Part shown: one piece after another, positions 45,534 through 54,991 of the stretch
Layout: each line of letters opens with the position of its first letter
Numbering within the stretch: position 1 is the stretch's first letter
Assembly (NCBI GenBank): GCA_040766885.1
Contig: JAXGPP010000007.1
Span: 387,167-451,166, forward strand
DNA: 64,000 nucleotides
DNA from: JAXGPP01 sp040766885
GTDB lineage: Bacteria > Planctomycetota > Planctomycetia > Pirellulales > Thermoguttaceae
Direction of reading: 5' to 3'
Notes under the pieces: model-generated
Seen by the model: only the letters and a program-made list of their open reading frames with translations
Databases searched by the model: none
Told to the model about the DNA's origin: nothing
Translations under genes and position numbers: made by a program

Positions 45534-46452
45534 GGCCGTCCTCGCGTATCGCTTCGAGGAAGATCTCTTCCAGCGAAGTCCGCTCGGGAATCAGGCTGGA
45601 AATCGTCACGCCGGTTTCCTGAGCCCATTGCCAGATTCGCGGCGGAGCCGTCTCGCGGCCGCTGGAAAACGTCAGGCTTCCTCCCGCCACCTCGTGGACC
45701 TCGATGCCCTCGTGCCGCAAGCGATCGGCGAGCCGTTCGGCCGCCCCGAGCACGCGGAGATGGTAGGCAGGCGACTTGGGACGGCTGAGCACGTCGAGCC
45801 GTTCGACAACGCGGACGCGGCCTTTCGCCAGGATGATGACTGCTTCGCAGAGCGCCTGCACGTCGGGCAGGATGTGGGTCGAAACGAGCACCGTCTTCCC
45901 CGCCCGGCCTGCGAGGACGCGGATGCGGCTGAGCATGGTCTGGCGTTCCTCCGGGTCAAGCCCGGAAGTTGGTTCGTCGAGGATCAACAGAGGCGGGTCG
46001 TGGACGATCGCCTGGGCGAATTTCAGCTTCTGCCGCATGCCGTGGGAATAGGTTTCGACCGGGCGGTAGCGTTCCTGCTCCACGCCGCAAAAATCAAGGA
46101 TCTCGTGTGCCCGGCGGAGGGCCTCGAGCGAGGGCAGGCCCGACAACCGGGCGGCGAAACGGACCATTTCCACGCCGCTCAGACCCGGCAGGTAGGAATC
46201 GTCTTCGGGCATGTAACCGACACGGGCCCGGATCAAGCGGGCATCGCGCCCCAGCCGAAAGCCCAGCACTTCGCCCGAGCCGCCGGAGGATCTGACGAGT
46301 CCCAACAGCAGCTTGATGAGGGTGCTCTTTCCGGCTCCATTGGGCCCCAGCAGCCCGGTCACTCCGCGCTGGACGGTAAGTGAGACACCGTCCAGCGCAC
46401 GCATCCGCCCGTAGTCTTTGGTGACATTTTCCAGCCGGACCAGCGTATCCAT
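45520..46452 (-). CDS. ABC transporter ATPase (ABC-2 exporter)
   Basis: A 310-aa protein. Start at 46452 (MDTLVRLENVTKDYG). Walker A GPNGAGKST, signature YSHGMRQKLKFAQAIV, Walker B LLILDEPTSGLDPEE and switch His LVSTHILPDVQAL are present. It is first of a four-gene block ATPase, permease, ATPase, permease with overlapping junctions, so the block is an operon. It shares only broad similarity with the other ATPase (43692-44624). Confidence 0.94.
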   Translation of the reverse strand: MDTLVRLENVTKDYGRMRALDGVSLTVQRGVTGLLGPNGAGKSTLIKLLLGLVRSSGGSGEVLGFRLGRDARLIRARVGYMPEDDSYLPGLSGVEMVRFAARLSGLPSLEALRRAHEILDFCGVEQERYRPVETYSHGMRQKLKFAQAIVHDPPLLILDEPTSGLDPEERQTMLSRIRVLAGRAGKTVLVSTHILPDVQALCEAVIILAKGRVRVVERLDVLSRPKSPAYHLRVLGAAERLADRLRHEGIEVHEVAGGSLTFSSGRETAPPRIWQWAQETGVTISSLIPERTSLEEIFLEAIREDGHAHP

Positions 46453-46706
46453 CAACAACCTTCGCGTTCGATGCCCAGCCACGTTGCGGTCTTCTATAGA
46501 TTCGTGCCGTACCGCGGCATTATTGGAATGGTACCCCGCCCCACCCTCCATTGGAACGGCGATCCGGGAGCCCATCCAGGGAGTTGCCGGCGCTCGTGAG
46601 GGTCCCCGATTGCCAGCAGGGCCGCGATCGATCAGAATCAAGGGTGGCAAGTACAGCTCATCCCGCCGGGCAGGCGAGGCGACCATCATCTCTCAGGAGC
46701 GTGGCC

Positions 46707-47594
46707 ATGGCGTTATTGGATCGGCTGAAGGGTGGACAAGGTGCGCCAATCAAGGCCGCCAAGAAACGTCTCGATATCCGATCACGTTTCGAGGTACTCC
46801 GCGAGCCTTATCCAGGCAGAAAGTCTAAAGTCTATCTCGCGCGCGACAAGCAGTCGGGCGAGCAGGTCGCGATCAAGGTGCTCGACGCCAAGAAGGCGGC
46901 CGAGTTCGAGGCCCGGTTCAAGGGTCTCAACAAGCCCTCCGAGGGCGAGATTGCCGCGCAGTTCAACCACCCGTACATCTGCCGTACGATCGAGTTCGGC
47001 ACGACGACGGAAGGCGCTCCGTACTTGATCATGGAGTCACTGGGGGCGGCCTTGAACACGATTCTCGGCGTCGGGCCGGACGCCATCGCCGGACGGCGCC
47101 TGAAGTACCTCGCGCAAGTCGGCGAGGCGCTCGATGTGGTGCACAAGGCGGGAATCCTGCACCGCGATGTGTGCCCCCGCAACCTCCTGTTTACCGAGGA
47201 CGGCGAGACGCTCAAGCTCACCGACTTCGGAATGGCGGTACCGGCGACAGGCCGCTTCCTGGAACCAGGAAACCGCACGGGTACGCCGGCCTATATGGCG
47301 CCGGAACTGGTTCGCCTGCACAAGACCGACCAGAGGCTGGATATTTTCGCCTTCGGGGTGATCGCCTACGAAATGTTCGCCGCCACGTCGCCCTGGCCGG
47401 GCGAGTCGGGAGGGAGCGGCGCCGTGTGGCATACCAGCCAGCCAACAGACCTCTGCGAGCACTGCCCCGAGATCCACCCGAGTCTGGCGGAAGCGATCAT
47501 GAAGTGCGTTCAGCCAGACCTGAGCAAGCGCTGCCCGTCGATGACCCACTTCCTCACCATGCTCCGTCGCGCACCGCGAGAGACGGCGGAGTAA
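46707..47594 (+). CDS. Serine/threonine protein kinase
   Basis: A 295-aa protein starting MALLDRLKGGQG at 46707 with AGGAG 7 bases upstream. Kinase residues are present: Lys57 in VAIKVLDAK, Asp154 and Asn158 in HRDVCPRNLLF, and Asp173 in TDFGMA. TPAYMAPE is the activation-loop end. There is no transmembrane helix and no sensor domain, so this is a minimal soluble Hanks-type kinase. It is convergent with the PEPCK-aminotransferase gene; the two stops are 139 bp apart. Targets unknown. Confidence 0.92.
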   Translation: MALLDRLKGGQGAPIKAAKKRLDIRSRFEVLREPYPGRKSKVYLARDKQSGEQVAIKVLDAKKAAEFEARFKGLNKPSEGEIAAQFNHPYICRTIEFGTTTEGAPYLIMESLGAALNTILGVGPDAIAGRRLKYLAQVGEALDVVHKAGILHRDVCPRNLLFTEDGETLKLTDFGMAVPATGRFLEPGNRTGTPAYMAPELVRLHKTDQRLDIFAFGVIAYEMFAATSPWPGESGGSGAVWHTSQPTDLCEHCPEIHPSLAEAIMKCVQPDLSKRCPSMTHFLTMLRRAPRETAE

Positions 47595-47733
47595 CAGCAG
47601 GAGTAGGTTTGCTCAGGGAGTGGAGGTTTGCTCGAGGTGAGGTTGAAGCAGTCATTACCATAGTCTGGACTGCGGCCGACGAAGCGGACGTCGGCCACAG
47701 CCCAACTTGTGATCGCCCCGGCATCGCGTCGCG

Positions 47734-50700
47734 CTATGCCCGGCCCGCCGCAGCCTGGGCCTGCACATCGCGGGCCGCCTTGGCAAGGCACGAATAAAGC
47801 TCCTCGAGGTTCTTTTCCTCGACTGCCGAGAAGGCGATGCGAATGTCGCGTTCGCCGTCGGCAATCACGCCGACGCCGTACTGGTCGAGCAGGTGCCGCC
47901 GGAAGGTTTCGGCATTGATTCCCTTCAGCCTGAGGCACATGAAGTAGCCGGCGTTGAAGGGGTAGACGTCCCACAGGGAAGCGTAATCGGGCCGGCTGAG
48001 GATTTCCTTGACCTTCAGCGCACGGGCCTGGAGCGTATCTTTCCTCTCGCGGCGCTCCTCGACCAGCGACTGGCAGGCCATGGCCTTGGCGAGGATCGAC
48101 TGGGCCGGCTGGGAGGCGTTGGAAACCGCGCTTCGGATCGCGCCGGCAACCTTCTTTTCCAACGCTCCGTACACTGCTTCGTCGCTGAGGAAGGCCCGGG
48201 TGCTGAATGTCAGCATGCCGGCGCGGAATCCCCACACGAATTCCTCCTTGGTCGGGCCGTCGACCTTGATGGCGAGGATGCGCTCGTGACAGCCGGCCAG
48301 CCGGGCGAAGAGCGATTCCGGGAACACCTCATCGCCGTAGAACAACCCGAAATAGGCGTCGTCGGTGACGACCACCAGGTCGCGGCCATCGTCGGCGGCT
48401 TCGCAGAGCACTGCGGCCACCTGTTCGGCGTCTGCCTTGGTGATCGAGTAGCCTGTCGGATTGTTGGGGAAATTGAGGATCAGAACCGTCTTCCAGCTTC
48501 CGGCTCGGGTCGCCAGGGCCTGGCGAAGCGCTTCGATGTTGAAACCGCCGCTGGCGCTGAAGAACGGGAATGTGGCCAACTGGGCCTGGAAACGCACGCC
48601 AAACAGCAACTCGTAATTCTCCCAGAACTTGTCGGGCATGAGCACCATGTCGCCCTTGTCGACGAACAGGTCGCCCACCAGGCTGAGCGCGTGGGTTACA
48701 CCGCTGGTCACGATCGGCGTCGAGAAGCTCTTGCCTGCCAGACTGGGATTCTTACGCAGCAGCTCTTCGCGCCAAGCTTTGCGAAGCTGCGGGTTGCCGG
48801 TGGCGGGCGCGTAGGTCAGCGCTTCGGCAGGCGTGAGCCCGCTGAAATACTGCATGATCGTGGGCAGGTGCATCGGGCCCTTGCCGTCGCGGGCGATGCC
48901 GATGGTGGCGTCGAACCGCTTGGCCTTCTCCTTGGCCTCGGCGCTCTGCGCCAGGATGCCCTTGGGAAAATACAGCCGCTTGCCGAGATCCGACAGCATG
49001 GCGTAGACATGCGGGTTCTCGCGATCGATAGTCTCGTTGAGCTCGCTGGCCAACGGCCGGGTTTCAGCGCCCGGCTTCATCAGCGAGATGGGCGTCCGCA
49101 GCCGCAGCCGGAGCGCCTCGAGTTGGTCCCACATCGAGCGCGGCAGGCGCTCGTTGAACTGCTGGAAGAAGCTCGCAACGCTGTCGGTTTCCTCGTACCA
49201 GTCGTCGCGGTTGACGGCAAACAGGCTGTTGAGGGCATCGCGCGACAGATCGAGACCGGTGAGGTCGAGGCTTTCGGGCGTGGGGACGTAGCCGATGGGC
49301 GTCTTGACGGCATCGCCTTCGCCGCGGCAACGGTCGAGAATCCACTCGATGACCCGCAAATTCTCACCGTAGCCTGGCCACAGGAACTCGTCGTTCTCAT
49401 CGGTGCGAAACCAGTTGACATGGAAGATCTTCGGCGGACTGCTCATCCGCTTGCCCATGTTCAGCCAGTGCTGGAAGTAGTCGCCCATGTGGTAGCCGCA
49501 GAACGGCAGCATGGCGAAGGGATCGCGGCGGACCTCGCCGACCTTGCCGAACTGCGCGGCGGTCCGCTCGGAAGCCATGGTGGCTCCGACGAAGACGCCA
49601 TGCTCCCAGTCAAACGATTCGTAGACCAGCGGCGCCAAGTGGGCGCGGCGGCCGCCAAATACGATCGCCGAGATCGGCACACCGTGGTGATGCTGCGTGC
49701 GGAACGACGCCGACGGGCATTGCGACAGCGGCGCGGTGAAACGGCTGTTGGGATGGGCGCCGAGAACCGGATTACCCTTCTCGTCCTTCATGCCGGGCTT
49801 CCATGGCCGGCCCTGCCAGTCCCAACCTTCAGCGGGCGGCGAACCTTCGCCCCCTTCCCACCATACGGTTCCATCCTTGTTCAACACCACGTTGGTATAG
49901 ATGGTGTTGCGGCGGATGGTCTTCATCATGTTGGGATTGGTCTTGCTGTTCGTGCCGGGGGCGACGCCGAAGAAACCGGTCTCCGGATTGATAGCCCACA
50001 GCCGCCCATCGGTATCGATCCGCATCCAGGAGATGTCGTCGCCAACGGTCCAGATGCGATAGCCCTTGACCTTGAGGCCTTCCGGCGGGACGAGCATTGC
50101 GAGATTGGTTTTGCCGCAGGCGCTGGGAAAGGCAGCGGCGATATACTCGACGCGGCCCTCGGGGTTCTCAACTCCCATGATGAGCATGTGCTCGGCCAGC
50201 CAGCCCTCGCTGCGGCCGAGATAACTGGCGATCCGCAACGAGAGGCATTTCTTGCCCAGAAGCACGTTGCCGCCGTAACCCGAACCGACGCTCCAAACCG
50301 CGTTGTCTTCAGGAAAATGCAGGATCAGCCGGCGCTTGATATCCAGCTCGGCTTTGCCGTGCAGGCATTTGGTGTACTCGCCGGCCGCCCCAAGCTGCTT
50401 GAGCACCGCGGAGCCCACATGGGTCATGATCCGCATGTTGAGGACGACGTAGATGCTGTCGGTCAGTTCGATCCCGATCTTGCTGAACGGAGAGCCCACC
50501 GGTCCCATCGAGAAGGGAATGACGTACATCGTCCGTCCCTTCATCGATCCCTCGAAGATCTCGCGGGCGCGGCGATAGCCTTCGTCGGGCGACATCCAGT
50601 TGTTTGTAGGGCCGGCATCCTCCTTCAGAGTGGTGCAGATATAGGTGAGGTCTTCCGTTCGGGCAACATCGTTTACGGCGGTGCGGTGGTACAAGCAGCC

Positions 50701-50865
50701 CGGCAGCTTCTCCTGGTTGAGCAGGGCGATCTCGCCGGTAGATTCTGCCTCCCGGGTTAGGCGATCCTTTTCCTCGTCGGATCCGGTGATCCATACGATT
50801 CGATCCGGCTGGCACATACGCGCCATTTCCTGCACCCACTCTTGAAGTTCGTGGTGTTGGCTCAC
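47734..50865 (-). CDS. pckG: PEP carboxykinase (GTP) fused in frame to a class I/II aminotransferase
   Basis: One uninterrupted 1043-aa frame. The GTG at 50865 (start of the SQHHELQEW segment) has GGAG 9 bases upstream and is preferred. Residues about 1-590 are GTP-type PEP carboxykinase: kinase P-loop ACGKTN with Lys252, MGPVGSPFSKIGIELTDS, NPETGFFGVAPGTN, and GYGENLRVIEWI. It converts oxaloacetate plus GTP to PEP. From Met596 (MKPGAETRPLASELN) residues 596-1043 form a PLP aminotransferase: NFPNNPTGYS, the PLP Lys873 in DGPTKEEFVWGFRAG (spacing K to R of 8 as in the fold), and AGYFMCLRLKGIN. No stop or ribosome site separates them. Each module has its full usual length, so this is a fusion and not a readthrough of two fragments. 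Which amino acid is used is not known; aspartate/oxaloacetate is the natural guess. Confidence 0.9.
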   Translation of the reverse strand: MSQHHELQEWVQEMARMCQPDRIVWITGSDEEKDRLTREAESTGEIALLNQEKLPGCLYHRTAVNDVARTEDLTYICTTLKEDAGPTNNWMSPDEGYRRAREIFEGSMKGRTMYVIPFSMGPVGSPFSKIGIELTDSIYVVLNMRIMTHVGSAVLKQLGAAGEYTKCLHGKAELDIKRRLILHFPEDNAVWSVGSGYGGNVLLGKKCLSLRIASYLGRSEGWLAEHMLIMGVENPEGRVEYIAAAFPSACGKTNLAMLVPPEGLKVKGYRIWTVGDDISWMRIDTDGRLWAINPETGFFGVAPGTNSKTNPNMMKTIRRNTIYTNVVLNKDGTVWWEGGEGSPPAEGWDWQGRPWKPGMKDEKGNPVLGAHPNSRFTAPLSQCPSASFRTQHHHGVPISAIVFGGRRAHLAPLVYESFDWEHGVFVGATMASERTAAQFGKVGEVRRDPFAMLPFCGYHMGDYFQHWLNMGKRMSSPPKIFHVNWFRTDENDEFLWPGYGENLRVIEWILDRCRGEGDAVKTPIGYVPTPESLDLTGLDLSRDALNSLFAVNRDDWYEETDSVASFFQQFNERLPRSMWDQLEALRLRLRTPISLMKPGAETRPLASELNETIDRENPHVYAMLSDLGKRLYFPKGILAQSAEAKEKAKRFDATIGIARDGKGPMHLPTIMQYFSGLTPAEALTYAPATGNPQLRKAWREELLRKNPSLAGKSFSTPIVTSGVTHALSLVGDLFVDKGDMVLMPDKFWENYELLFGVRFQAQLATFPFFSASGGFNIEALRQALATRAGSWKTVLILNFPNNPTGYSITKADAEQVAAVLCEAADDGRDLVVVTDDAYFGLFYGDEVFPESLFARLAGCHERILAIKVDGPTKEEFVWGFRAGMLTFSTRAFLSDEAVYGALEKKVAGAIRSAVSNASQPAQSILAKAMACQSLVEERRERKDTLQARALKVKEILSRPDYASLWDVYPFNAGYFMCLRLKGINAETFRRHLLDQYGVGVIADGERDIRIAFSAVEEKNLEELYSCLAKAARDVQAQAAAGRA

Positions 50866-51273
50866 TTGCCAGTCTCCGCATTCGGGCTTCTGTAGGTCGG
50901 GCGTCGCGCCCGGCTGATCTTCGTTTGGGCATTCCTGCCTGATTCTTCCCCTGCCCGGCCGGATGCCAGGCCTACCGCCGTCAAGTTTCACTGATTCAAG
51001 ACCTCCGGCTGCCGCAGTGGCGGATCGCTTGGCAGTCCCCGCCCGGCAGCGCGCATCCCAGACAGCATAACAATCCAACCCGGCTGCCGACTAGATGTCA
51101 GGGCTGGAAACCTGCGATACTGATCGGGGGGTACCAGGCCGGGTTTACCAGTTTTTACGGAGGGTGCCCGGCGGGTGGGGGTTCGCGCGAATTCTGAACC
51201 GCGTGTCGGTTTTTCGCCGCCAGGCTAGGGGCAGCGGTTGGGTGGCGATGAGCCGGGATGGCCCGAGGATCGT
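50866..51273. other. Intergenic stretch upstream of the fusion gene
   Basis: The 408 bp hold the promoter region for the PEPCK-aminotransferase gene. The open frame extends upstream to 51078, but without homologous character. No conserved RNA element or clear sigma70 box was recognised. The RhaT-like gene ends at 51274, so a read-through transcript is possible. Confidence 0.4.
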
Positions 51274-52449
51274 TCAGTGAATGCCGGCTTCGGTCTTGAG
51301 GAAATTGCCGTAGCCGACGATCACCGTCGAGCCGATGAGGATTGCCAGCCCCAAGGCAATCAGGACGTGCGTCCGCTTGCTGGTGCCTTTCCATTCGCGG
51401 AGCACGATTCCCCACAGCGTGCTGAAGATGATGATGCTGGCCATGTGCAGAGTCCAGCTCGAGAACTCGTACTTGCCCATTCTCGTCTGGCCCATGCTGT
51501 AAAAGAAGAATTGCAGGTACCACGTGACTCCGGCAATGGCCGAGAACAGGTAGTTTGACAGCAGCGGTACTCGTTCGCTCGTTGTGACCGGGCTGCCGCC
51601 GGGGCGAGCCAACTGGTCGGCATCCCAGGTGGCGACGCCTTCGGTAGCCGCCATCTCCGCCACGGTAGTCCGCTCGGCGGTGAAGTACTCGTGGCCGCTG
51701 CGGTTCTTGATGTTCAGCATCACGCACCAGATGAAATTGGTGGTGAAGCCGCCCAGCAGGACCACGATCAGCACGGGCAGATTCTGCCAGAGGTCGGCGC
51801 GGTTATGCCTCGAAAGGCTCTCCTTGGCCAGATCGGCGATCGGATCGCCGGCCGCCAGGCCATAAGCGAACGAGGCGCTCATGATTCCGGAGAAGGTCGC
51901 CACGAGGATGCCCTTCACAAAACTGAACTCCCGGATCGTGGCCTTCTTCTGCTCGTCGGTAAGCTCTCGTTCTTTCGACATCCCGGCCATTCCGCTCACG
52001 GCAATGCCCGCCAGGCAAACGGCGACGCCGAACAGGATCACCTGCCCTGAAGTCTCGCGGACGATGCTCGTGATCTCGCCGCTGAAGATGGGGGGCATGA
52101 GCGTTCCGAAGGCGGCGCAGTAACCCAGAGCGACCGCCATTCCCAAAGCGATTCCGAGGTACCGCATGGTGAGTCCGAACGTCAGTCCGCCGAGGCCCCA
52201 CATGGCGCCGAAGATGTACGCCCAGAGGAGGGCTTCGGCCGGCGCGTTCGAGAGAATCGAGCCCAGTTCGGGCACCAGGATTGCCGCCAGGACCCACGGC
52301 GCGATGATCCAACTGAAGACGCCGCCGGCCAGCCAGTACGTTTCCCACGACCACTTCTTCACTCCACGGTAAGGAATGTAGAAGCTTGCCGATGCCAGGC
52401 CGCCGATCCAGTGGTAGATCACGCCGATAAACGGATTGGGTCCCGACAT
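51274..52449 (-). CDS. rhaT: L-rhamnose/proton symporter family (RhaT-like)
   Basis: A 391-aa protein. Start at 52449 (MSGPNPFIGVIYHW); GGAAGG precedes it at 6 bases. Ten hydrophobic helices are spread over the chain (for example YWLAGGVFSWIIAPWVLAAIL, ILFGVAVCLAGIAVSGMAG, LPVLIVVLLGGFTTNFIWCV). The motif GAMWGLGGLTFGLTMRYLG is typical of RhaT. The family couples L-rhamnose uptake to protons; in planctomycetes members may take other deoxysugars. It is on the same strand as, and 101 bp after, the ceramidase-like gene of a possible catabolic operon. Confidence 0.9.
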   Translation of the reverse strand: MSGPNPFIGVIYHWIGGLASASFYIPYRGVKKWSWETYWLAGGVFSWIIAPWVLAAILVPELGSILSNAPAEALLWAYIFGAMWGLGGLTFGLTMRYLGIALGMAVALGYCAAFGTLMPPIFSGEITSIVRETSGQVILFGVAVCLAGIAVSGMAGMSKERELTDEQKKATIREFSFVKGILVATFSGIMSASFAYGLAAGDPIADLAKESLSRHNRADLWQNLPVLIVVLLGGFTTNFIWCVMLNIKNRSGHEYFTAERTTVAEMAATEGVATWDADQLARPGGSPVTTSERVPLLSNYLFSAIAGVTWYLQFFFYSMGQTRMGKYEFSSWTLHMASIIIFSTLWGIVLREWKGTSKRTHVLIALGLAILIGSTVIVGYGNFLKTEAGIH

Positions 52450-52550
52450 GCGCATCCTTCCCGATAGTAGAGGGCAAGTCCGACAAAGGGCCCATTATGC
52501 GCCGAACCGGCGCCGGACGCCAAGAGGCCGTAGCCAATCCGAGCCGGCAT

Positions 52551-53918
52551 TTATTGAACCGGCACGAGCACCTCGCGGAGTGCGGCAAGAATGGTCTCGT
52601 CGGTCATCGGCGGCACCCAGCAGTAGTCGTCCTGGTAACCGTCGCGCCAGCACTGGTCGGTCGGAACGTAGCCCGGCGCGCCGTCGCCAAAACCGGCTAC
52701 CATGACCATCGAATCCGGGCGGATCCGCTGGGCCGCAAGCTGGTAGCCGACGAACACCTCCGCCGGCAGGATGGCGAACTGCGCCTTGCCGAGATCGAGG
52801 CATGGGACATCGATCGCTCCGCCTGCCTCGACACGCTCGCGCCAACTCAGTCCCAGGGCTGCGGAAATCCGCTGCCAGCGGGGCGCGGCCGGGTCGGCCA
52901 GTATCCGCCGCATCTCGGCGGGGTCGAACTTGCCGCCTTCCCTTACTCCCAAGCGCAGCGGAGCGACGCGGAAATCCACGCTGCTCAGCGGGTGCCGGAC
53001 CGTCGATTTCCAGGCGGCGCGCATTGCATGGTAGAGACGGTCGGCCAGGGCGAGACGGTTCTCCGGCGAGCCGTCGTTGTACTTTCCTGCGGTCGTGTCG
53101 CCAGCGCAGCCGGTGAAGTAGATCTGGAAAATGCGCGGATCGTCCCGCTGAAGGCGATCACGAGCGATGCCGGGAAAATCGGCCGACACGCACCCCTGTC
53201 CGTAGTAGCTCATCGGATGGACGGCGTAACAACTCCAGGCGGCGATCGGTTCGTCGCCATTCCAGAGGCTGATCGTCTTCAGCCAGGGATCGATTTCACC
53301 CTCCGGCGCGCCGTAGAGGTCGCCGCTCCGGCTGCCACGGTTCCAGGTGATCTCTCCTTCGGGTGTGACCACGCGGCGGTTGGAGGCGATCCGCTGTACT
53401 TTCGCCTGCCCAATGCCAAAGTGCGTCACCGGTCGCGCAGTGCCGAGGGCGTCGCGGAGGGCCTGTACCGTTCGTCGGACGGCCTGCTCATGAAACACCG
53501 GGTCGCAGTTGTAGCCTTGGAGTCCCTGTTCATCGAGCAGCTTCTGAGCGGTGAGGTCGCAGATCGGCGCGTCGTGCTGGTGGACGGTGGCGAGCATGAC
53601 GCGCTGGCGTTGCGTGCCGGCGGCCTCGGCCAGCGCATCGCGCCAGCGCTCGTACGAATCGTTGTTGCACTGGCACCAGTCGAGGGCCAGAACGACCACC
53701 GGAGGCTCGTCGCCCGTGATCACCAGCCCCTTGGCAAAGAGTGGATCGTTGATCTCCCGGGCATCCTCCACGCCGCCACCCATGCAGGCATGGCCGACGG
53801 GAATGGTGATATCAGCCTCGAACACCGCCACGCGGTACTCGGCGGCGGCGGGCGGCGACAGAATTGCGCAAACCGCCGCGGCGGCCAACGTCCACCGAAG
53901 AGCGACTGAGTGTCTCAT
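52551..53918 (-). CDS. Neutral/alkaline non-lysosomal ceramidase-like hydrolase, exported
   Basis: A 455-aa protein. Start at 53918 gives a signal peptide (LRWTLAAAAVCAILSPPAAA). Family motifs: VAVFEADITIPVG, ATVHQHDAP (metal-binding histidines), AVHPMSYYGQGCVSADFPG, and IYFTGCAGDTTAGKYN. It is a second copy of the family at 1539-3002 with only moderate resemblance. Its substrate is unknown. It lies 37 bp after the isomerase gene and shares the strand with a cupin and a large lipoprotein. Confidence 0.85.
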   Translation of the reverse strand: MRHSVALRWTLAAAAVCAILSPPAAAEYRVAVFEADITIPVGHACMGGGVEDAREINDPLFAKGLVITGDEPPVVVLALDWCQCNNDSYERWRDALAEAAGTQRQRVMLATVHQHDAPICDLTAQKLLDEQGLQGYNCDPVFHEQAVRRTVQALRDALGTARPVTHFGIGQAKVQRIASNRRVVTPEGEITWNRGSRSGDLYGAPEGEIDPWLKTISLWNGDEPIAAWSCYAVHPMSYYGQGCVSADFPGIARDRLQRDDPRIFQIYFTGCAGDTTAGKYNDGSPENRLALADRLYHAMRAAWKSTVRHPLSSVDFRVAPLRLGVREGGKFDPAEMRRILADPAAPRWQRISAALGLSWRERVEAGGAIDVPCLDLGKAQFAILPAEVFVGYQLAAQRIRPDSMVMVAGFGDGAPGYVPTDQCWRDGYQDDYCWVPPMTDETILAALREVLVPVQ

Positions 53919-53955
53919 GGTTCGTATCCGTTCAGGCAGTGGCGTGCTGTCTCGA

Positions 53956-54972
53956 TCACTCGGCGGTTTGAGCGGCCCGGCCGAACTCACGGCGGGCGGC
54001 CTCAATGGCCAAGCGGCCCTTGCGGCAGGCGTCGTAGGGGTCGGGGGTCATCCAGGCGTCGATCATGATCCAACCTTCGTAGCCGCCGTCCCATAGCGTC
54101 TGGAGCGACTTGTGGATATCGACGTGCCCGTCTCCCGCCGGCAGGTGCTTCGAGGTGCCGCGGTGAAGCGTGCCGTCGCTGTCGGTGAAATGGATATATC
54201 CGAGGCGGTCCATTCCGAGCTTCTCGAGCAACTCGTGCGGCCTGCCGCTGCTGCCGTTCATCAGATCGAAATGGCTCGGATCGAACATCCCCTTCACATG
54301 CGAATGATCGGTGGCGTCGATAATCCTGATCAGGTGCTCGATGGTATTGAACTTGAACGGCGGTTCGATCTCGACCGACAACAGGAGTTCTTCGTCAGCC
54401 ACGATCTTGCCCATCTCTTTGAGCGACGAGGCCAGAGAATCGATGGCCTGATCGACGGTCTGCCCTCCCAGGTCGCCGCCGGGCCAATAGCCAATGCACT
54501 CGCAACCCACCTTATGGGCGAAGGAAGCCATGTTGGCGAAGCGCTTGATCCACTCATCGCGGACGCTGCGGTCGCTCTGGAACGCCTCGGGGCCGGAGGT
54601 CTGAATCGAGAACGCCTTGACATTGTAGCGGGCCAGCAGGCCGCGCAGGCTGGCGATGCGGGCCTCGTCGCCGGCGTCGGGATACACGCCCTTGAGCCAG
54701 CCGGGGATGAGTTCGATCCCCTCGAAGCCTTCGCGCTGGGCGAACTCGAGCACTTCCCAGATGGGAAATGCATGACCGTATGCGCTTTCCGACGACTGGA
54801 AGCCATTGAGCCCAAATGCGACGCGCCAGCGCCGCTGGCTGCCGCTGACGGGCGCAGTATCGTCGGACGGCGCCTGCTGATCCGCGGCAACAGAAATGCC
54901 GGATAATCCATCGACCGTCGCAGCGGCGATCGCAGCGGCGGTACCCTGAAGAAAACGGCGACGGGTGGTCAT
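53956..54972 (-). CDS. TIM-barrel sugar isomerase/epimerase, Tat-exported
   Basis: A 338-aa protein starting MTTRRRFLQGTAAAIAAAT. The twin-arginine signal is TRRRFLQGTAAA. The mature part has the AP-endonuclease-2/hydroxypyruvate isomerase type motifs: LEFAQREGFEGIELIPGW, GYWPGGDLGG, VEIEPPFKFN, GMFDPSHFDLMN and IHFTDSDGTLH. The last carry metal-binding Glu/Asp/His residues. The start is 19 bp after the cupin stop. Same domain family as 3019-3891, but exported by Tat instead of Sec. Confidence 0.85.
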   Translation of the reverse strand: MTTRRRFLQGTAAAIAAATVDGLSGISVAADQQAPSDDTAPVSGSQRRWRVAFGLNGFQSSESAYGHAFPIWEVLEFAQREGFEGIELIPGWLKGVYPDAGDEARIASLRGLLARYNVKAFSIQTSGPEAFQSDRSVRDEWIKRFANMASFAHKVGCECIGYWPGGDLGGQTVDQAIDSLASSLKEMGKIVADEELLLSVEIEPPFKFNTIEHLIRIIDATDHSHVKGMFDPSHFDLMNGSSGRPHELLEKLGMDRLGYIHFTDSDGTLHRGTSKHLPAGDGHVDIHKSLQTLWDGGYEGWIMIDAWMTPDPYDACRKGRLAIEAARREFGRAAQTAE

Positions 54973-54991
54973 TCGGATGGGTCCTTTTTTC

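Noticed and set aside
47893..50760. A 955-codon open frame on the plus strand
   Set aside because: Antisense to the fusion gene, an effect of GC-rich third codon positions.
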